Of a stretch of DNA of 64,000 nt, positions 36,494 through 45,596 are shown one piece after another. Made by a program: the position numbers and the translations under genes. The DNA comes from Gemmatimonadaceae bacterium (GTDB taxonomy: Bacteria > Gemmatimonadota > Gemmatimonadetes > Gemmatimonadales > Gemmatimonadaceae). Location of the stretch: positions 62,001 through 126,000 of the forward strand of contig JANJUF010000104.1 of the NCBI GenBank assembly GCA_024710705.1, given 5' to 3'. Position 1 is the first letter of the stretch. Every line of letters begins with the position of its first letter. The notes beneath the pieces were generated by a model, which was not told the origin of the DNA, did no database searches, and was given only the letters and a program-made list of their open reading frames with translations.

Positions 36494-37677
36494 TTCTGCC
36501 CAACCTTCTTGATCGCCCGCACCGCGTAATCGAGGTCCTCGCGCGTGTGCGCTGCCGAGATCTGGCAGCGAAGCCGCGCCGTCCCGTGCGGCACCACCGG
36601 GAAGCCGAACCCGGTCACGAAGATCCCTTCGTCGAGCAGCATCTCGCTCATCTTGATGGCGTCGGCCGTCTCGCCGATGATGATCGGCACGATTGGCGTG
36701 GCGCCGTCGAGCGGCTTGAACCCGGCCTCGGTAATGGCCTGGCGGAACCAGGCCGCATTCTCTCGCAGGGTCCGCACGCGCTCCGGGTGCGCCTCGATGA
36801 ACTCGATGCTCGCCAGCGCGCTCGCGGCCACGGTGGGCGGTAGCGCGTTCGAGAACAACTGTGGACGCGAACGCTGGGTCAGCGTGTCGCAGAGCGCTGC
36901 CGGACCGGCCACGAATCCGCCAGCCGCGCCGCCCAGCGCCTTGCCAAGCGTGGACGTGATCACATCCACCTCGCCGAGCACGCCGAAGTGTTCGGCCGTG
37001 CCGCGCCCGAGCTCGCCGAGCACGCCGGTGGCATGGGAGTCATCCATGATCAGGACCGCGTCGTGGTCTTTCGCGACCTGGATCAGCTCAGGCAGCTTGG
37101 CGATGCTGCCTTCCATCGAGAACACGCCGTCGGTCCAGATGAGGCGCCGCTTGGCACCCTTGTTGGCCTTCAGCTTCTCGACGAGGTCGTCGAGGTCGCT
37201 GTGCTTGTACACGGCCGTCGTGCACTTGGTGATGGCCTTGGCGAGGCGGATCGAGTCAATAATGGACGCGTGGTTCAGCGCGTCGGAGATGACGAAGTCG
37301 CCTTCCTCCACCACGCTGGCGGTGAGCCCCTCGTTGGCGTTCCACGCCGAGACGTAGCTCATCGACGCCTCTGTGCCGACGAAGCGGGCGATGGCCGTCT
37401 CGAGCTCGCGGTGCACGGTGAAGGTGCCGCAGATGAAGCGCACGCTGCCGGTACCGGCACCGAACTTCTTCAGCCCGTCAATACCCGCCTGCACCACGCT
37501 CGGCTCGTCGCAGAGCCCGAGGTAGTTGTTGGACGAGAGGATGAGCACCTCGCCGCGCCCTTCCATCTGGACGCGCGCCGCCTGGGGCGAGGCGAGGTGG
37601 TTGAGCTTCTTGTAGGTGCCGGAAGCCTTGAGGGCGTCGAGGCCTGACTGCAGGTCGGAGATGAAAGTCTGGTTCAT
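36475..37677 (-). CDS. kbl: glycine C-acetyltransferase (2-amino-3-ketobutyrate CoA ligase)
   Basis: 400-residue PLP enzyme that cleaves 2-amino-3-ketobutyrate to glycine and acetyl-CoA. Markers: SSNNYLGLCDEPSVVQAG, the cofactor residues in IMDDSHATGVLGELGRG, and the PLP Lys in TSTLGKALGGAAGGFV near residue 243. It works after Tdh, whose gene lies upstream on the same strand; the hairpin-forming heptamer repeat separates them. The frame continues upstream through that repeat, but the ATG at 37677 gives the family length. Confidence 0.95.
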   Translation of the reverse strand: MNQTFISDLQSGLDALKASGTYKKLNHLASPQAARVQMEGRGEVLILSSNNYLGLCDEPSVVQAGIDGLKKFGAGTGSVRFICGTFTVHRELETAIARFVGTEASMSYVSAWNANEGLTASVVEEGDFVISDALNHASIIDSIRLAKAITKCTTAVYKHSDLDDLVEKLKANKGAKRRLIWTDGVFSMEGSIAKLPELIQVAKDHDAVLIMDDSHATGVLGELGRGTAEHFGVLGEVDVITSTLGKALGGAAGGFVAGPAALCDTLTQRSRPQLFSNALPPTVAASALASIEFIEAHPERVRTLRENAAWFRQAITEAGFKPLDGATPIVPIIIGETADAIKMSEMLLDEGIFVTGFGFPVVPHGTARLRCQISAAHTREDLDYAVRAIKKVGQKAGVLK

Positions 37678-37689
37678 AGTCGGAGATGG

Positions 37690-37747
37690 GACGGAAGACG
37701 GAAGACGGAGGGAAACTGCGGGATCCTTCCGTCTTCCGTCTTCCGTC
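37690..37747. repeat. inverted GACGGAA heptamer hairpin (tdh-kbl gap)
   Basis: Two perfect copies and one near-perfect copy of GACGGAA (37690-37710), then GGAAACTGCGGGATCC, then three perfect copies of TTCCGTC (37727-37747). The arms can form a stem of about 20 bp with a loop of about 16 nt. It sits exactly between tdh and kbl, where it could attenuate or stabilise the shared transcript. Confidence 0.85.
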
Positions 37748-37753
37748 AAGTCG

Positions 37754-38782
37754 TTAGCTGATTTCAAACACCACTTTGCCCGCTTCTCCCGACTTGATCA
37801 CGGCGATGGCCTCTGCGTGCTGCTCCAGGGGGAAGCGGTGAGTGATGACCGGCGTGGGATCGAACTGGCCGGCGCGGAGGAACTGGGTCATCTGGATCCA
37901 GGTGTCGTACATGCGGCGGCCGACGACGCCGTACACGGTGATGCCCTTGAAGATGACCTCGGTGGCGAAGTCCACGTCCATCGGCTTCGCTGGGATGCCC
38001 AGCATCTGCACGCGGCCGCCCACGCGGACGAGCTTGAAGCCCTGGTGGATGGCCGCGGGGACGCCGCTCATCTCGAGGACCACGTCCACGCCGAGCCCGT
38101 GCGTGGCCTTCCGCACTGCCTCGTCGGCGTCCTTGGGGTGCACGGCGCTGTGCGCGCCCATGGCGGTCGCCAAGGCGAGGCGCCTGGGGTTCACGTCACT
38201 GGCCACGATGTGCGAGGCGCCAGCCGCCTTGGCGATGCCCACCGCGAAGATGCCGATCGGGCCGCAGCCCGTGACGAGGACCGTTGCGCCCGGGAGGTCG
38301 GTGCCGTGCAGCGCCGTGTGGAAGGCGTTGCCCATCGGATCGTGGATGCCGCCGATCTCGAAGGAAATGTCGACGTCGAGCTGCCACACATTGGTGGCTG
38401 GCATGGCGATGTAGTCGGCGAAGGCCCCGTCGCGATCCACCCCGATGATCTTGGTGTTCGGGCAGACGTGGGCGTTGCCCGTCCGGCAGAGGTGGCAGCG
38501 TCCACAGACGATGTGGCCCTCGGCCGTGACCCGGTCCCCGAGCTTTACATCGGTCACCAGCGCACCCACCTTCTCCACCTCACCGGCAAACTCGTGTCCC
38601 ACGGTGAAAGGGGGCTTGCAGCGCCCCTGCGCCCAGGCATCCCATTCGTGGATGTGTACGTCGGTGCCGCAAACACCGGCCCGGCGGACGCGAATCAGCA
38701 CCTCGTCGTCGCGGATGGTGGGAACAGGGACGTCCTTCAGGGTAAATCCCGATGTGGGAGATTCCTTGACCAAAGCGCGCAC
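37754..38782 (-). CDS. tdh: L-threonine 3-dehydrogenase
   Basis: 342-residue zinc-dependent dehydrogenase. Catalytic zinc residues are in RRAGVCGTDVHIHEWDAW and GHEFAG, the structural zinc site is CGRCHLCRTGNAHVCPN, and the NAD site is VLVTGCGPIGIFAVGIAKAA near residue 175. It oxidises threonine to 2-amino-3-ketobutyrate, the substrate of Kbl, whose gene follows after a 76-nt gap filled by the heptamer hairpin. It is divergent from the MASE1-type kinase gene. Confidence 0.95.
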   Translation of the reverse strand: MRALVKESPTSGFTLKDVPVPTIRDDEVLIRVRRAGVCGTDVHIHEWDAWAQGRCKPPFTVGHEFAGEVEKVGALVTDVKLGDRVTAEGHIVCGRCHLCRTGNAHVCPNTKIIGVDRDGAFADYIAMPATNVWQLDVDISFEIGGIHDPMGNAFHTALHGTDLPGATVLVTGCGPIGIFAVGIAKAAGASHIVASDVNPRRLALATAMGAHSAVHPKDADEAVRKATHGLGVDVVLEMSGVPAAIHQGFKLVRVGGRVQMLGIPAKPMDVDFATEVIFKGITVYGVVGRRMYDTWIQMTQFLRAGQFDPTPVITHRFPLEQHAEAIAVIKSGEAGKVVFEIS

Positions 38783-38876
38783 GCGGCGGACTCATCGAAT
38801 GAGGGTGGATTACCGATACTGAAACGTCGCCGCGCCGCCCCTCGGATGAAAGGGGCGACGCGCCATTCTTGCCCCC

Positions 38877-40883
38877 GTGACCATCAAGACGTCGCGCCTC
38901 ACCTCTCCCGAGGGCATTCCCCTCGGCGTCGCGCTCGCCGCGACCGTCCTGCTTGCCCTCGTGACGTGGGTGGCCGGGCCGGTGCTGCGGCATTTCGAGG
39001 GGGCGCTCGTGCCTTGGCCGGTGCACGGCATCTCGCTGGCGATCTTGATGGCCGCGCGCCGGCAGGACCGCACGCTGCTGGCGGCCTGCATCGGAGTGGC
39101 TGTCGCCGTCGGAGGCTTCGGGCACACCGGGGAGTTCCTGCGTGCCATCGCCGCCGGCGCGCAGATCAGTGCGCAGACCATCGTCATCGCGCTGTTCCAC
39201 GAACGCCTCACCCGCGGCCGGCATCCCCTGCGCGGCACGATGGCGTACGCGTTCTTCGGGGTGGCCATCCTCATCGGCGTCCTGCCGACCACGCTGCTCG
39301 TCACGGCGATGCGGGAGTTCATCGGCCCGCAGTTCATCCCGGGGTACTCCACCGGCATCTGGTGGGTGGCTGCGGTGACGTCCATGGCGGCGTTGAGCCC
39401 GGCGCTGCTGGCGCCGACCGCCCCGCACCAGACGACGGCCCGCGGCGGCGTGGGATCGCGCTGGGAGTTTGCCGCACTGGTGACGGTCTACACGATCGCG
39501 CTGCTGAATACCTTCTTGATGGTCGGCGCGAGCGTGCTCGAACTGCCGTCCGCGGTGGCGACGATTCCGTTCCTGATCTGGGCCGGCCTGCGGTTCGGCG
39601 TGCGCGGATACGCCACCTTCACGTTGCTCTTCGCGACGATCGTGGTCACGTCCACCATCCTGAACATCGGCCCCTTCGAGCAATGGGGACCGGACGCCAT
39701 CGTCCGCGGCCGCCGGGCCTGGATCTACGTGGCATCGCTTGCCGGCCCGGCCATGATCTTTCCGGTGGCCCTGGCCGAGCGCGCGGCCGCCGAGTTGCGC
39801 GCCCGCGGCGCCTTCGCGCAGCTCGCGGCCATCATCGAAGGCTCGGGCGATCTCATCGCCGCGGTGGACCGCGACATGGTCATCATCGCTGCCAATCCGG
39901 CCTGGGTGCAGGAGTTCGCCCGCATCAGCGGCGTCACCGTGCACACCGGCATGCCGATGAAGGAGGCGCTGGCCGGCGTACCGAACGACGCGCCCAACTC
40001 GCTGGCGCAATGGCGCCGTGCGCTCTCCGGCGAACGCTTCACGGCCATCCGCGAGATCGGCGATCCCGAGCGCGCGCGCGACGAGTACGAGATCACCTAC
40101 GGGCCGGTGCTGGACGCGCGCGGTGACGTCGTCGGTGCGAGCCAGGTGGTGCGCAACATCTCGCTAAGGCGGAAGAAGGAGGCCGAGGACGCCGATGCGC
40201 GCCGGCTCGAGAGCGTCGGGCGCCTCGCCGGTGGCGTGGCCCACGACTTCAACAACCTGATGACTGCGGTCATCGGCTACACCGAGCTCGTGGCCCAGAG
40301 CCTGCCGGAGGACGATCCGCGACGCGAGGACCTGGCCCAGATCGAGCGCGCGGCCACCCGCGCCGGTGAACTCACGCAACAGCTCCTTGCCTTCGCCCGC
40401 CGGCGCATCATCGAGCCGCGGCTGGTGGACCTCGGCGAGCTCGTGGAGGGCTTCACGCGGCTCGTCGCCCCGCTCCTGGGCAGTAACGTGTTCCTCTCGG
40501 TGCGCACGGAGCCGAATTTGCATCGCGTGCGTCTCGATCCCGCGCAGTTCGAACAGGTGCTGATGAACCTCGCTGTCAATGCGCGCGACGCCATGCCGGG
40601 CGGCGGGCGGCTCACCATCGAGATCGCCAACGGACTGCTGGGGAGCGTGCGCGGCGTGCGTCTCGTCGTGCGCGACACCGGCGTCGGCATGCCACCCGAG
40701 GTCGTGGCCAGGGTCTTCGAGCCCTTCTACACGACGAAGCCCCTCGGGAAGGGCACCGGGCTCGGGCTCCCCACCGTGCACGGCATCGTGCACCAGGCCG
40801 GTGGCGAAATCACGGTGGAGTCGGTACCGGACGCCGGGACAGCGTTCACCGTGTTCCTTCCCGCCGCGGAAGACGCGGCCTGA
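38877..40883 (+). CDS. MASE1-type membrane sensor histidine kinase with PAS domain
   Basis: 668 residues. About eight membrane helices in residues 1-300 resemble the MASE1 sensory domain (WPVHGISLAILMAARRQDR; PFLIWAGLRFGVRGYATFTL). A PAS domain (AAIIEGSGDLIAAVDRDMVI) and a HisKA_4/NtrB-like kinase core follow, with the phospho-His in LAGGVAHDFNNLMTAVIGYT and the ATPase boxes VRDTGVGMPP and GKGTGLGLPTVHGIVHQAGG. No receiver domain and no cognate regulator gene are adjacent. GTG start at 38877. Confidence 0.88.
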   Translation: MTIKTSRLTSPEGIPLGVALAATVLLALVTWVAGPVLRHFEGALVPWPVHGISLAILMAARRQDRTLLAACIGVAVAVGGFGHTGEFLRAIAAGAQISAQTIVIALFHERLTRGRHPLRGTMAYAFFGVAILIGVLPTTLLVTAMREFIGPQFIPGYSTGIWWVAAVTSMAALSPALLAPTAPHQTTARGGVGSRWEFAALVTVYTIALLNTFLMVGASVLELPSAVATIPFLIWAGLRFGVRGYATFTLLFATIVVTSTILNIGPFEQWGPDAIVRGRRAWIYVASLAGPAMIFPVALAERAAAELRARGAFAQLAAIIEGSGDLIAAVDRDMVIIAANPAWVQEFARISGVTVHTGMPMKEALAGVPNDAPNSLAQWRRALSGERFTAIREIGDPERARDEYEITYGPVLDARGDVVGASQVVRNISLRRKKEAEDADARRLESVGRLAGGVAHDFNNLMTAVIGYTELVAQSLPEDDPRREDLAQIERAATRAGELTQQLLAFARRRIIEPRLVDLGELVEGFTRLVAPLLGSNVFLSVRTEPNLHRVRLDPAQFEQVLMNLAVNARDAMPGGGRLTIEIANGLLGSVRGVRLVVRDTGVGMPPEVVARVFEPFYTTKPLGKGTGLGLPTVHGIVHQAGGEITVESVPDAGTAFTVFLPAAEDAA

Positions 40884-40885
40884 CG

Positions 40886-40903
40886 CGCGCTCACACGAGC
40901 GCG
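40886..40903. terminator. convergent-gene hairpin (kinase / fdhA-like gene)
   Basis: Perfect 7-bp stem CGCGCTC (40886-40892) and GAGCGCG (40897-40903) with loop ACAC. It begins right after the kinase stop and includes the stop codon of the formate dehydrogenase gene. No U-tract. Confidence 0.5.
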
Positions 40904-43854
40904 GGCCTGTCGGCGGTGATGCGCACCGCGCAGACCTTGAACTCGGGGATCCCCGACGGTCCATCGAGCGCCGGATTGGTCAGGAGGTTGGCGGCGGCCT
41001 CGCGGTAATGCATCGGCAGGAAGACCTGCCGTCGCGCCACGCGCTCGGAGAGCCGCACGGCAATGCGGATGCTGTTCCGGCGCGACGTGATGGTCACCTG
41101 GTCGCCATCGCCCACGCCCAGCGCCTCGGCGTCGTGCGGATTGAGTTCCACCGTCGCCGTGCTCTCGCGCGCATCGAGCGCAGCTGAGCGTCGCGTCATC
41201 GTCCCGGTGTGCCAGTGGTACATCTGACGACCGGTGTTCATGAAGAACGGGAACTCGGCGTCCGGCAGCTCCGCCGGCGGGAGGTACTCCACCGGCGTCA
41301 GCGTCGCCCGGCCATCCGGCGTGGGGAAGGCATCGTCGAAGAGGAAGGCCGTGCCCTCGTGCGCTGCGTCCGGCACCGGATACTGGAGTCCACCGGTGCG
41401 CTCGGCCAGGCGGGCATAGGACACCCCTCGCCAACTGGGCGTCACGCGCGCGATCTCGTCGAACACTTCCGCTGGCGTCGTGTAGGGGGTGGGCACGCCG
41501 AGCCGGCGCGAGAGGTCGAGGACGATCTCGAGGTCCGCACGCGCCTGCCCAGGCGGTTCGACCGCCTTCCGGGAGAGTTGGATGCGACGCTCGGTGTTCA
41601 CGAAGGTGCCGTCCTTCTCGGCGAACGACGATCCCGGAAGCACGACATCGGCCGCGCGTGCGGTCTCGGTGAGGAAGATGTCCTGCACGGCGAGGAACTC
41701 GAGGCCGTGGAACCACTCCTCGGCGTGGGCGATATCCGGATCCGAGATGACGGGGTTCTCGCCCATCACGTAGAGGCCGCGCACCGGGGAATCGTCGGTG
41801 GAAAACTCCGTCACCTTGAGGCCGGGCGTGGGATCGAGCCGTTCCACGGGCACGCCCCAGGCTGCCGCGAAGTCGGCCCGCGCCACCGGATCGTCCACGC
41901 GCCGGTAGTCGGTGAAGGCGAAGGGAATCGCCCCCATGTCGCTCGACCCCTGCACGTTGTTCTGCCCGCGGATGGGGATCATCGGGGCGCCCCAGCGCCC
42001 GATCATCCCGCAGGCCAGCATCAGGTTGAGGAGGGCGGTGACGATGTCCGTGCCGGTGTGGTGTTGCGTGAGGCCCATCGCCCAGAGCGTGGCCGATTTG
42101 GGCCCACGCGCATACAGCTCGGCCGCACGGCGGATATGCTCGGCCGGCACGCCGGTGATGCTCTCGGCGAGTTCCGGCGTGTAGCGGGCCACTGCCTCGC
42201 GCACCGCGTCGAATCCCTTCGTGCGCGCGGCGATGAAGCCGCGATCCTCCAGCCCGAGCGAGAGCACGTGGTGCAGCATGGCGTTGAGCAGGGCGACATC
42301 GGTGCCCGGGATCAGCTGCAGGTGGATGTCTGCGCGCCCGGCCAGTTCGATGCGGCGCGGGTCGGCCACGATGAGGGTCGCGCCGCGCTTGAGGGCGCGC
42401 TTGATGGCCGCGCCGAATACCGGATGGCTCTCAGTGGTGTTGGCGCCGAGGATGAAGATGACGTCCGACTCGTGCTCCACCTCGCGCATGGAGCCCGAGG
42501 CGGCGGACGTGGAGATGGCGCGCTGCATCGCGCTCACCGACGAAGCGTGGCAGAGGCGCGTGCAGTGGTCCACGTTGTTGGTGCCGATGCCGGCGCGGAA
42601 GAGCTTCATGAGGACGTAGTTCTCCTCATTGGCGCACTTGGCCGATTCGAGCACGGCGAGGCTCTTGGGGCCATGCGAGTCGCGGAGCCGGGCCAGTTGC
42701 TGCGCGGTGAGGTCCAGGGCTTCCTCCCAGGTGGCCTCGCGGAAGGGCGCGAACCAGGAGGCCGGCGTGGCGAGGCGGTCGCGCGGATCGCCGAGCACCG
42801 GGTTGGCCACGGCCTCGGCGCCGCCATCGGCTCGGCGGCGCAACGGGTTGGTCTTGGGGCGGTGCGCGCGCGGGCCATCGCCTTCGTCCTCGACGGTCTT
42901 CCACGGCCCGCCTCGCTTCGGCCACTGCGCGGCGTCGGCGTCGGTGGGATCGAATCGCCAGGTGCCCGAGGCGTCGCGCGTCCAGCCGCGGCGGATCAGC
43001 GGCGTGGTGAGCCGGTCGCGATGCATCACGAAGTCGGTGCCGAAGCGACCTTTCACGCAGGTGGAGCCGGCGTTGGGCGTGTCCTCCTCGATCCACGGCG
43101 AGCGCACACGGGTGACTTGCCCGTCGCGCACCTCGAGGTCGAGCTGGCATCCCACTGCGCAGTACGGGCAGACGGAGCGCACCGTCGTCGCCGGTTGCTC
43201 CATGGTGCCGGCCTTCATCCTGGCCAGCGGGAGGATGTCGTGGATGGCGCCGGTGGGACAGACGCGCACGCACTCTCCACACCAGGTGCAGCCGGCGTGC
43301 TCGGGGTTGCCATCGGCGCCGACGACGATCTCGGCGTGCTCCCCGCGCTGCGCCATCTCCAGCACGCCCACCACCTGGATGTCCTCGCAGGCGCGCACGC
43401 AGCGAGTGCATAGGATGCAAGTGGACATGTCGTGCGTGATGATCGGATCGGTGGGACGCTCGTCGCCGCTGCGGAGCGGGAGGTCACCGGAACGGGCGCG
43501 TGGCACCTGATAGCGATGGACCAGCGCCTCGAACTCGTTGCGGCCGTGGTCGGCCGGGATCGCATCAACCGGATAGCGCTCGAGCAGCAGCGAGAGCACG
43601 CCCTGGCGATTCTTCACCGCCGCCCGCGACTCGGTGTGCACCACCATGCCGTCGGCAGCCGGCGTGGCGCAGGAGGGCAGCAGCTTGGCCGTCCCCTCGA
43701 CGCTCACGAGGCAGATGCGGCAGTTGCCGACGGTCGGGAGCTGTGGATACCAGCACAACGTCGGCACGTCGATCCCCGCCGCCCGCGCGGCGTCGAGGAT
43801 CGTGGCACCCTCGGCGGCCGCGCAGGGGCGGCCGTCGATCGTGAGTGTGGGCAT
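40891..43854 (-). CDS. formate dehydrogenase catalytic subunit (Mo-bisMGD, NuoG-like N-terminus)
   Basis: 987 residues. An N-terminal [2Fe-2S] domain (LCWYPQLPTVGNCRICLVSV) is followed by a His/Cys cluster region, an 8-Fe ferredoxin segment (CILCTRCVRACEDIQ; CTWCGECVRVCPTGAIHDI) and the molybdopterin domain with its own 4Fe-4S site (VCPYCAVGCQLDLEV). The active-site region reads CTRLCHASSVSAM, so the metal ligand is cysteine, not selenocysteine. Such FdhA proteins oxidise formate and pass electrons to NAD-reducing partners, but no FdhB-like or FdhD gene is present here. ATG at 43854 from family fit. Confidence 0.88.
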   Translation of the reverse strand: MPTLTIDGRPCAAAEGATILDAARAAGIDVPTLCWYPQLPTVGNCRICLVSVEGTAKLLPSCATPAADGMVVHTESRAAVKNRQGVLSLLLERYPVDAIPADHGRNEFEALVHRYQVPRARSGDLPLRSGDERPTDPIITHDMSTCILCTRCVRACEDIQVVGVLEMAQRGEHAEIVVGADGNPEHAGCTWCGECVRVCPTGAIHDILPLARMKAGTMEQPATTVRSVCPYCAVGCQLDLEVRDGQVTRVRSPWIEEDTPNAGSTCVKGRFGTDFVMHRDRLTTPLIRRGWTRDASGTWRFDPTDADAAQWPKRGGPWKTVEDEGDGPRAHRPKTNPLRRRADGGAEAVANPVLGDPRDRLATPASWFAPFREATWEEALDLTAQQLARLRDSHGPKSLAVLESAKCANEENYVLMKLFRAGIGTNNVDHCTRLCHASSVSAMQRAISTSAASGSMREVEHESDVIFILGANTTESHPVFGAAIKRALKRGATLIVADPRRIELAGRADIHLQLIPGTDVALLNAMLHHVLSLGLEDRGFIAARTKGFDAVREAVARYTPELAESITGVPAEHIRRAAELYARGPKSATLWAMGLTQHHTGTDIVTALLNLMLACGMIGRWGAPMIPIRGQNNVQGSSDMGAIPFAFTDYRRVDDPVARADFAAAWGVPVERLDPTPGLKVTEFSTDDSPVRGLYVMGENPVISDPDIAHAEEWFHGLEFLAVQDIFLTETARAADVVLPGSSFAEKDGTFVNTERRIQLSRKAVEPPGQARADLEIVLDLSRRLGVPTPYTTPAEVFDEIARVTPSWRGVSYARLAERTGGLQYPVPDAAHEGTAFLFDDAFPTPDGRATLTPVEYLPPAELPDAEFPFFMNTGRQMYHWHTGTMTRRSAALDARESTATVELNPHDAEALGVGDGDQVTITSRRNSIRIAVRLSERVARRQVFLPMHYREAAANLLTNPALDGPSGIPEFKVCAVRITADRPALV

Positions 43855-43925
43855 GCAGTCAACTCCGGAGGGGGTCCGCGTGTCTGAACGTTCGCATGGG
43901 CGCGGCGCGTACACAATCCACGGGG

Positions 43926-43931
43926 TATATT
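43926..43931 (+). promoter_or_regulatory. possible -10 box for the TldD/TldE locus
   Basis: TATATT differs from the consensus at one position and stands out in a GC-rich 128-nt divergent gap, about 50 nt before the first tldD-like GTG. No matching -35 box was found at normal spacing, so this is tentative. Confidence 0.3.
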
Positions 43932-43982
43932 CGCCGCAGACCGACCGTTCGGCTGTCGTCGTCCACATCACGAGGGATCCGC

Positions 43983-45596
43983 GTGTCTTCTTCTCGTCGG
44001 GAGTTCCTGCAGCAGTCCGCCGCCGCGGCCGCCGCCATCGGCATCATCACCGCCGACCGCGCCAACGCCGCGCCGCTATCGCAAAGCCAGCCGACTGGGC
44101 AAAGCGACCACCGCGAACTGGCGCTCCGCGCCATTGATGCCGCGCGCGGCGCCGGCGCGCAATACGCCGACTGCCGCATCTCGTCGGCGCGGTCGCAGAA
44201 CATCGGCACCCGCGAGCGCCGCGTCACCAACATCGGCGACAACGAGACCTTCGGCTTCGGCGTGCGCGTGCTGGTGGATGGCTGCTGGGGCTTCGCCGCC
44301 TCGGCCGACGTGACCGCCGACGAGGTGGCCCGCGTCGCCCGACAGGCCGTGGCCCAGGCGCGCGCCAACCGCGCCGCCATGGTGCGTCCGGTGGAGATGG
44401 CACCCACCGATCCCGTGCCGAACGGTGTCTGGCGCTCACCGGCGCGCATCGATCCGTTCACGGTCGCCATCGAGGACAAGGCCGCCTACCTGCTCGAAGC
44501 CAATGCCGCCGCGCTCGATGCCGGCGCACGCTTCGTGAACTCGCAGATGTTCTTCCTCAAGGACGAGAAGACCTTCGCGAGCACGCTCGGCACCGTCACG
44601 CAGCAGACCATCATGCGTGCCCAGCCGGGCATGACGGTGACGATGGTCTCCGCCGACAATCGCGACTTCCAGACCCGCCAGTCCACCGACATCCAACCCA
44701 AGGGACTCGGCTACGAACACGTGCTCGACGCTGACCTGAAGCGCCACGCCGCCCGGTGGGTGGAAGAGGCGCGCCAGAAACTCACCGCCAAGCCGGTGGA
44801 AGTCGGCCGTTACGACCTCGTCCTGCACCCCACGCATCTCTGGCTCACCATCCACGAGGCCATCGCCCACCCCACCGAGCTCGACCGTGCCTACGGCTAC
44901 GAGGCCAACTACGCCGGCACCAGCTTCCTCGCACCGCCGGAGGACTTCCTCGGCAAGTTCCGCTACGGGCCCGATTTCATGAACGTGCTCGCCGATCGCT
45001 CCGCCCCCGGCTCGCTCTCGGCCTGCGGCTGGGACGACGAGGGCGTGGCCCCCGAGGACTTCTACATCGTGAAGGACGGCATGTTCGTGGACTACCAGAC
45101 CACCCGTGAGCAGGCGATGTGGCTCGACGCCTGGTACAAGTCGCGCAACATGCCCACCCGTTCGCACGGCTGCTCCTACGCCCAGACCTGGGCCGACGTG
45201 CAGTTCCAGCGCATGCCCAACGTGAACCTGCTGCCGGGCGAGCAGGATCTCGTGTGGGATGACCTCATCGCCGCCACCGAGAACGGCATCGCCATCATCG
45301 GCGACGGCTCCTTCTCCATCGACCAGCAGCGCTACAACGCCCAGTTCGGCGGCCAGCTCTTCTACGAGGTGAAGAACGGCAAGATCACCGGGATGCTGAA
45401 GGACGTGGCCTACCAGATCCGCACCCCGGAGTTCTGGAACGCCATGGACATGATCGGGGGACGCCGCAGCTACGAGCTCGGGGGTGCCTTCGGCGACGGC
45501 AAGGGCCAGCCCGCGCAGTCCAATGCGGTGAGTCACGGCTGCCCGCCCACCCGCCACAAACAAGTGAACGTGATCAACACCGGGAGGAACGCGTAA
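43983..45596 (+). CDS. TldD-like metalloprotease with Tat signal (copy A)
   Basis: 537 residues. A twin-arginine signal (SSSRREFLQQSAAAAAA, then GIITADRANAAP) predicts folded export. The TldD core carries the zinc HExxxH motif in WLTIHEAIAHPTELDRAYGY near residue 300. TldD proteins pair with TldE/PmbA to form a protease that trims unfolded peptides; the E. coli pair is cytoplasmic and matures microcin B17. The GTG at 43983 has GAGG 7 nt upstream. The C-terminus SHGCPPTRHKQVNVINTGR retains one Cys. It overlaps its TldE-like partner by one base (TAATG). Confidence 0.88.
   Translation: MSSSRREFLQQSAAAAAAIGIITADRANAAPLSQSQPTGQSDHRELALRAIDAARGAGAQYADCRISSARSQNIGTRERRVTNIGDNETFGFGVRVLVDGCWGFAASADVTADEVARVARQAVAQARANRAAMVRPVEMAPTDPVPNGVWRSPARIDPFTVAIEDKAAYLLEANAAALDAGARFVNSQMFFLKDEKTFASTLGTVTQQTIMRAQPGMTVTMVSADNRDFQTRQSTDIQPKGLGYEHVLDADLKRHAARWVEEARQKLTAKPVEVGRYDLVLHPTHLWLTIHEAIAHPTELDRAYGYEANYAGTSFLAPPEDFLGKFRYGPDFMNVLADRSAPGSLSACGWDDEGVAPEDFYIVKDGMFVDYQTTREQAMWLDAWYKSRNMPTRSHGCSYAQTWADVQFQRMPNVNLLPGEQDLVWDDLIAATENGIAIIGDGSFSIDQQRYNAQFGGQLFYEVKNGKITGMLKDVAYQIRTPEFWNAMDMIGGRRSYELGGAFGDGKGQPAQSNAVSHGCPPTRHKQVNVINTGRNA

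Noticed and set aside
42520-42570. Possible selenocysteine at the formate dehydrogenase active site
   Set aside because: The codon in RLCHASSV is an ordinary Cys codon; there is no in-frame TGA.
37616-43413. Long open frames opposite and across tdh, the MASE1 kinase and the formate dehydrogenase gene
   Set aside because: They are third-position GC shadows of real genes, with low-complexity products and no ribosome-binding sites.
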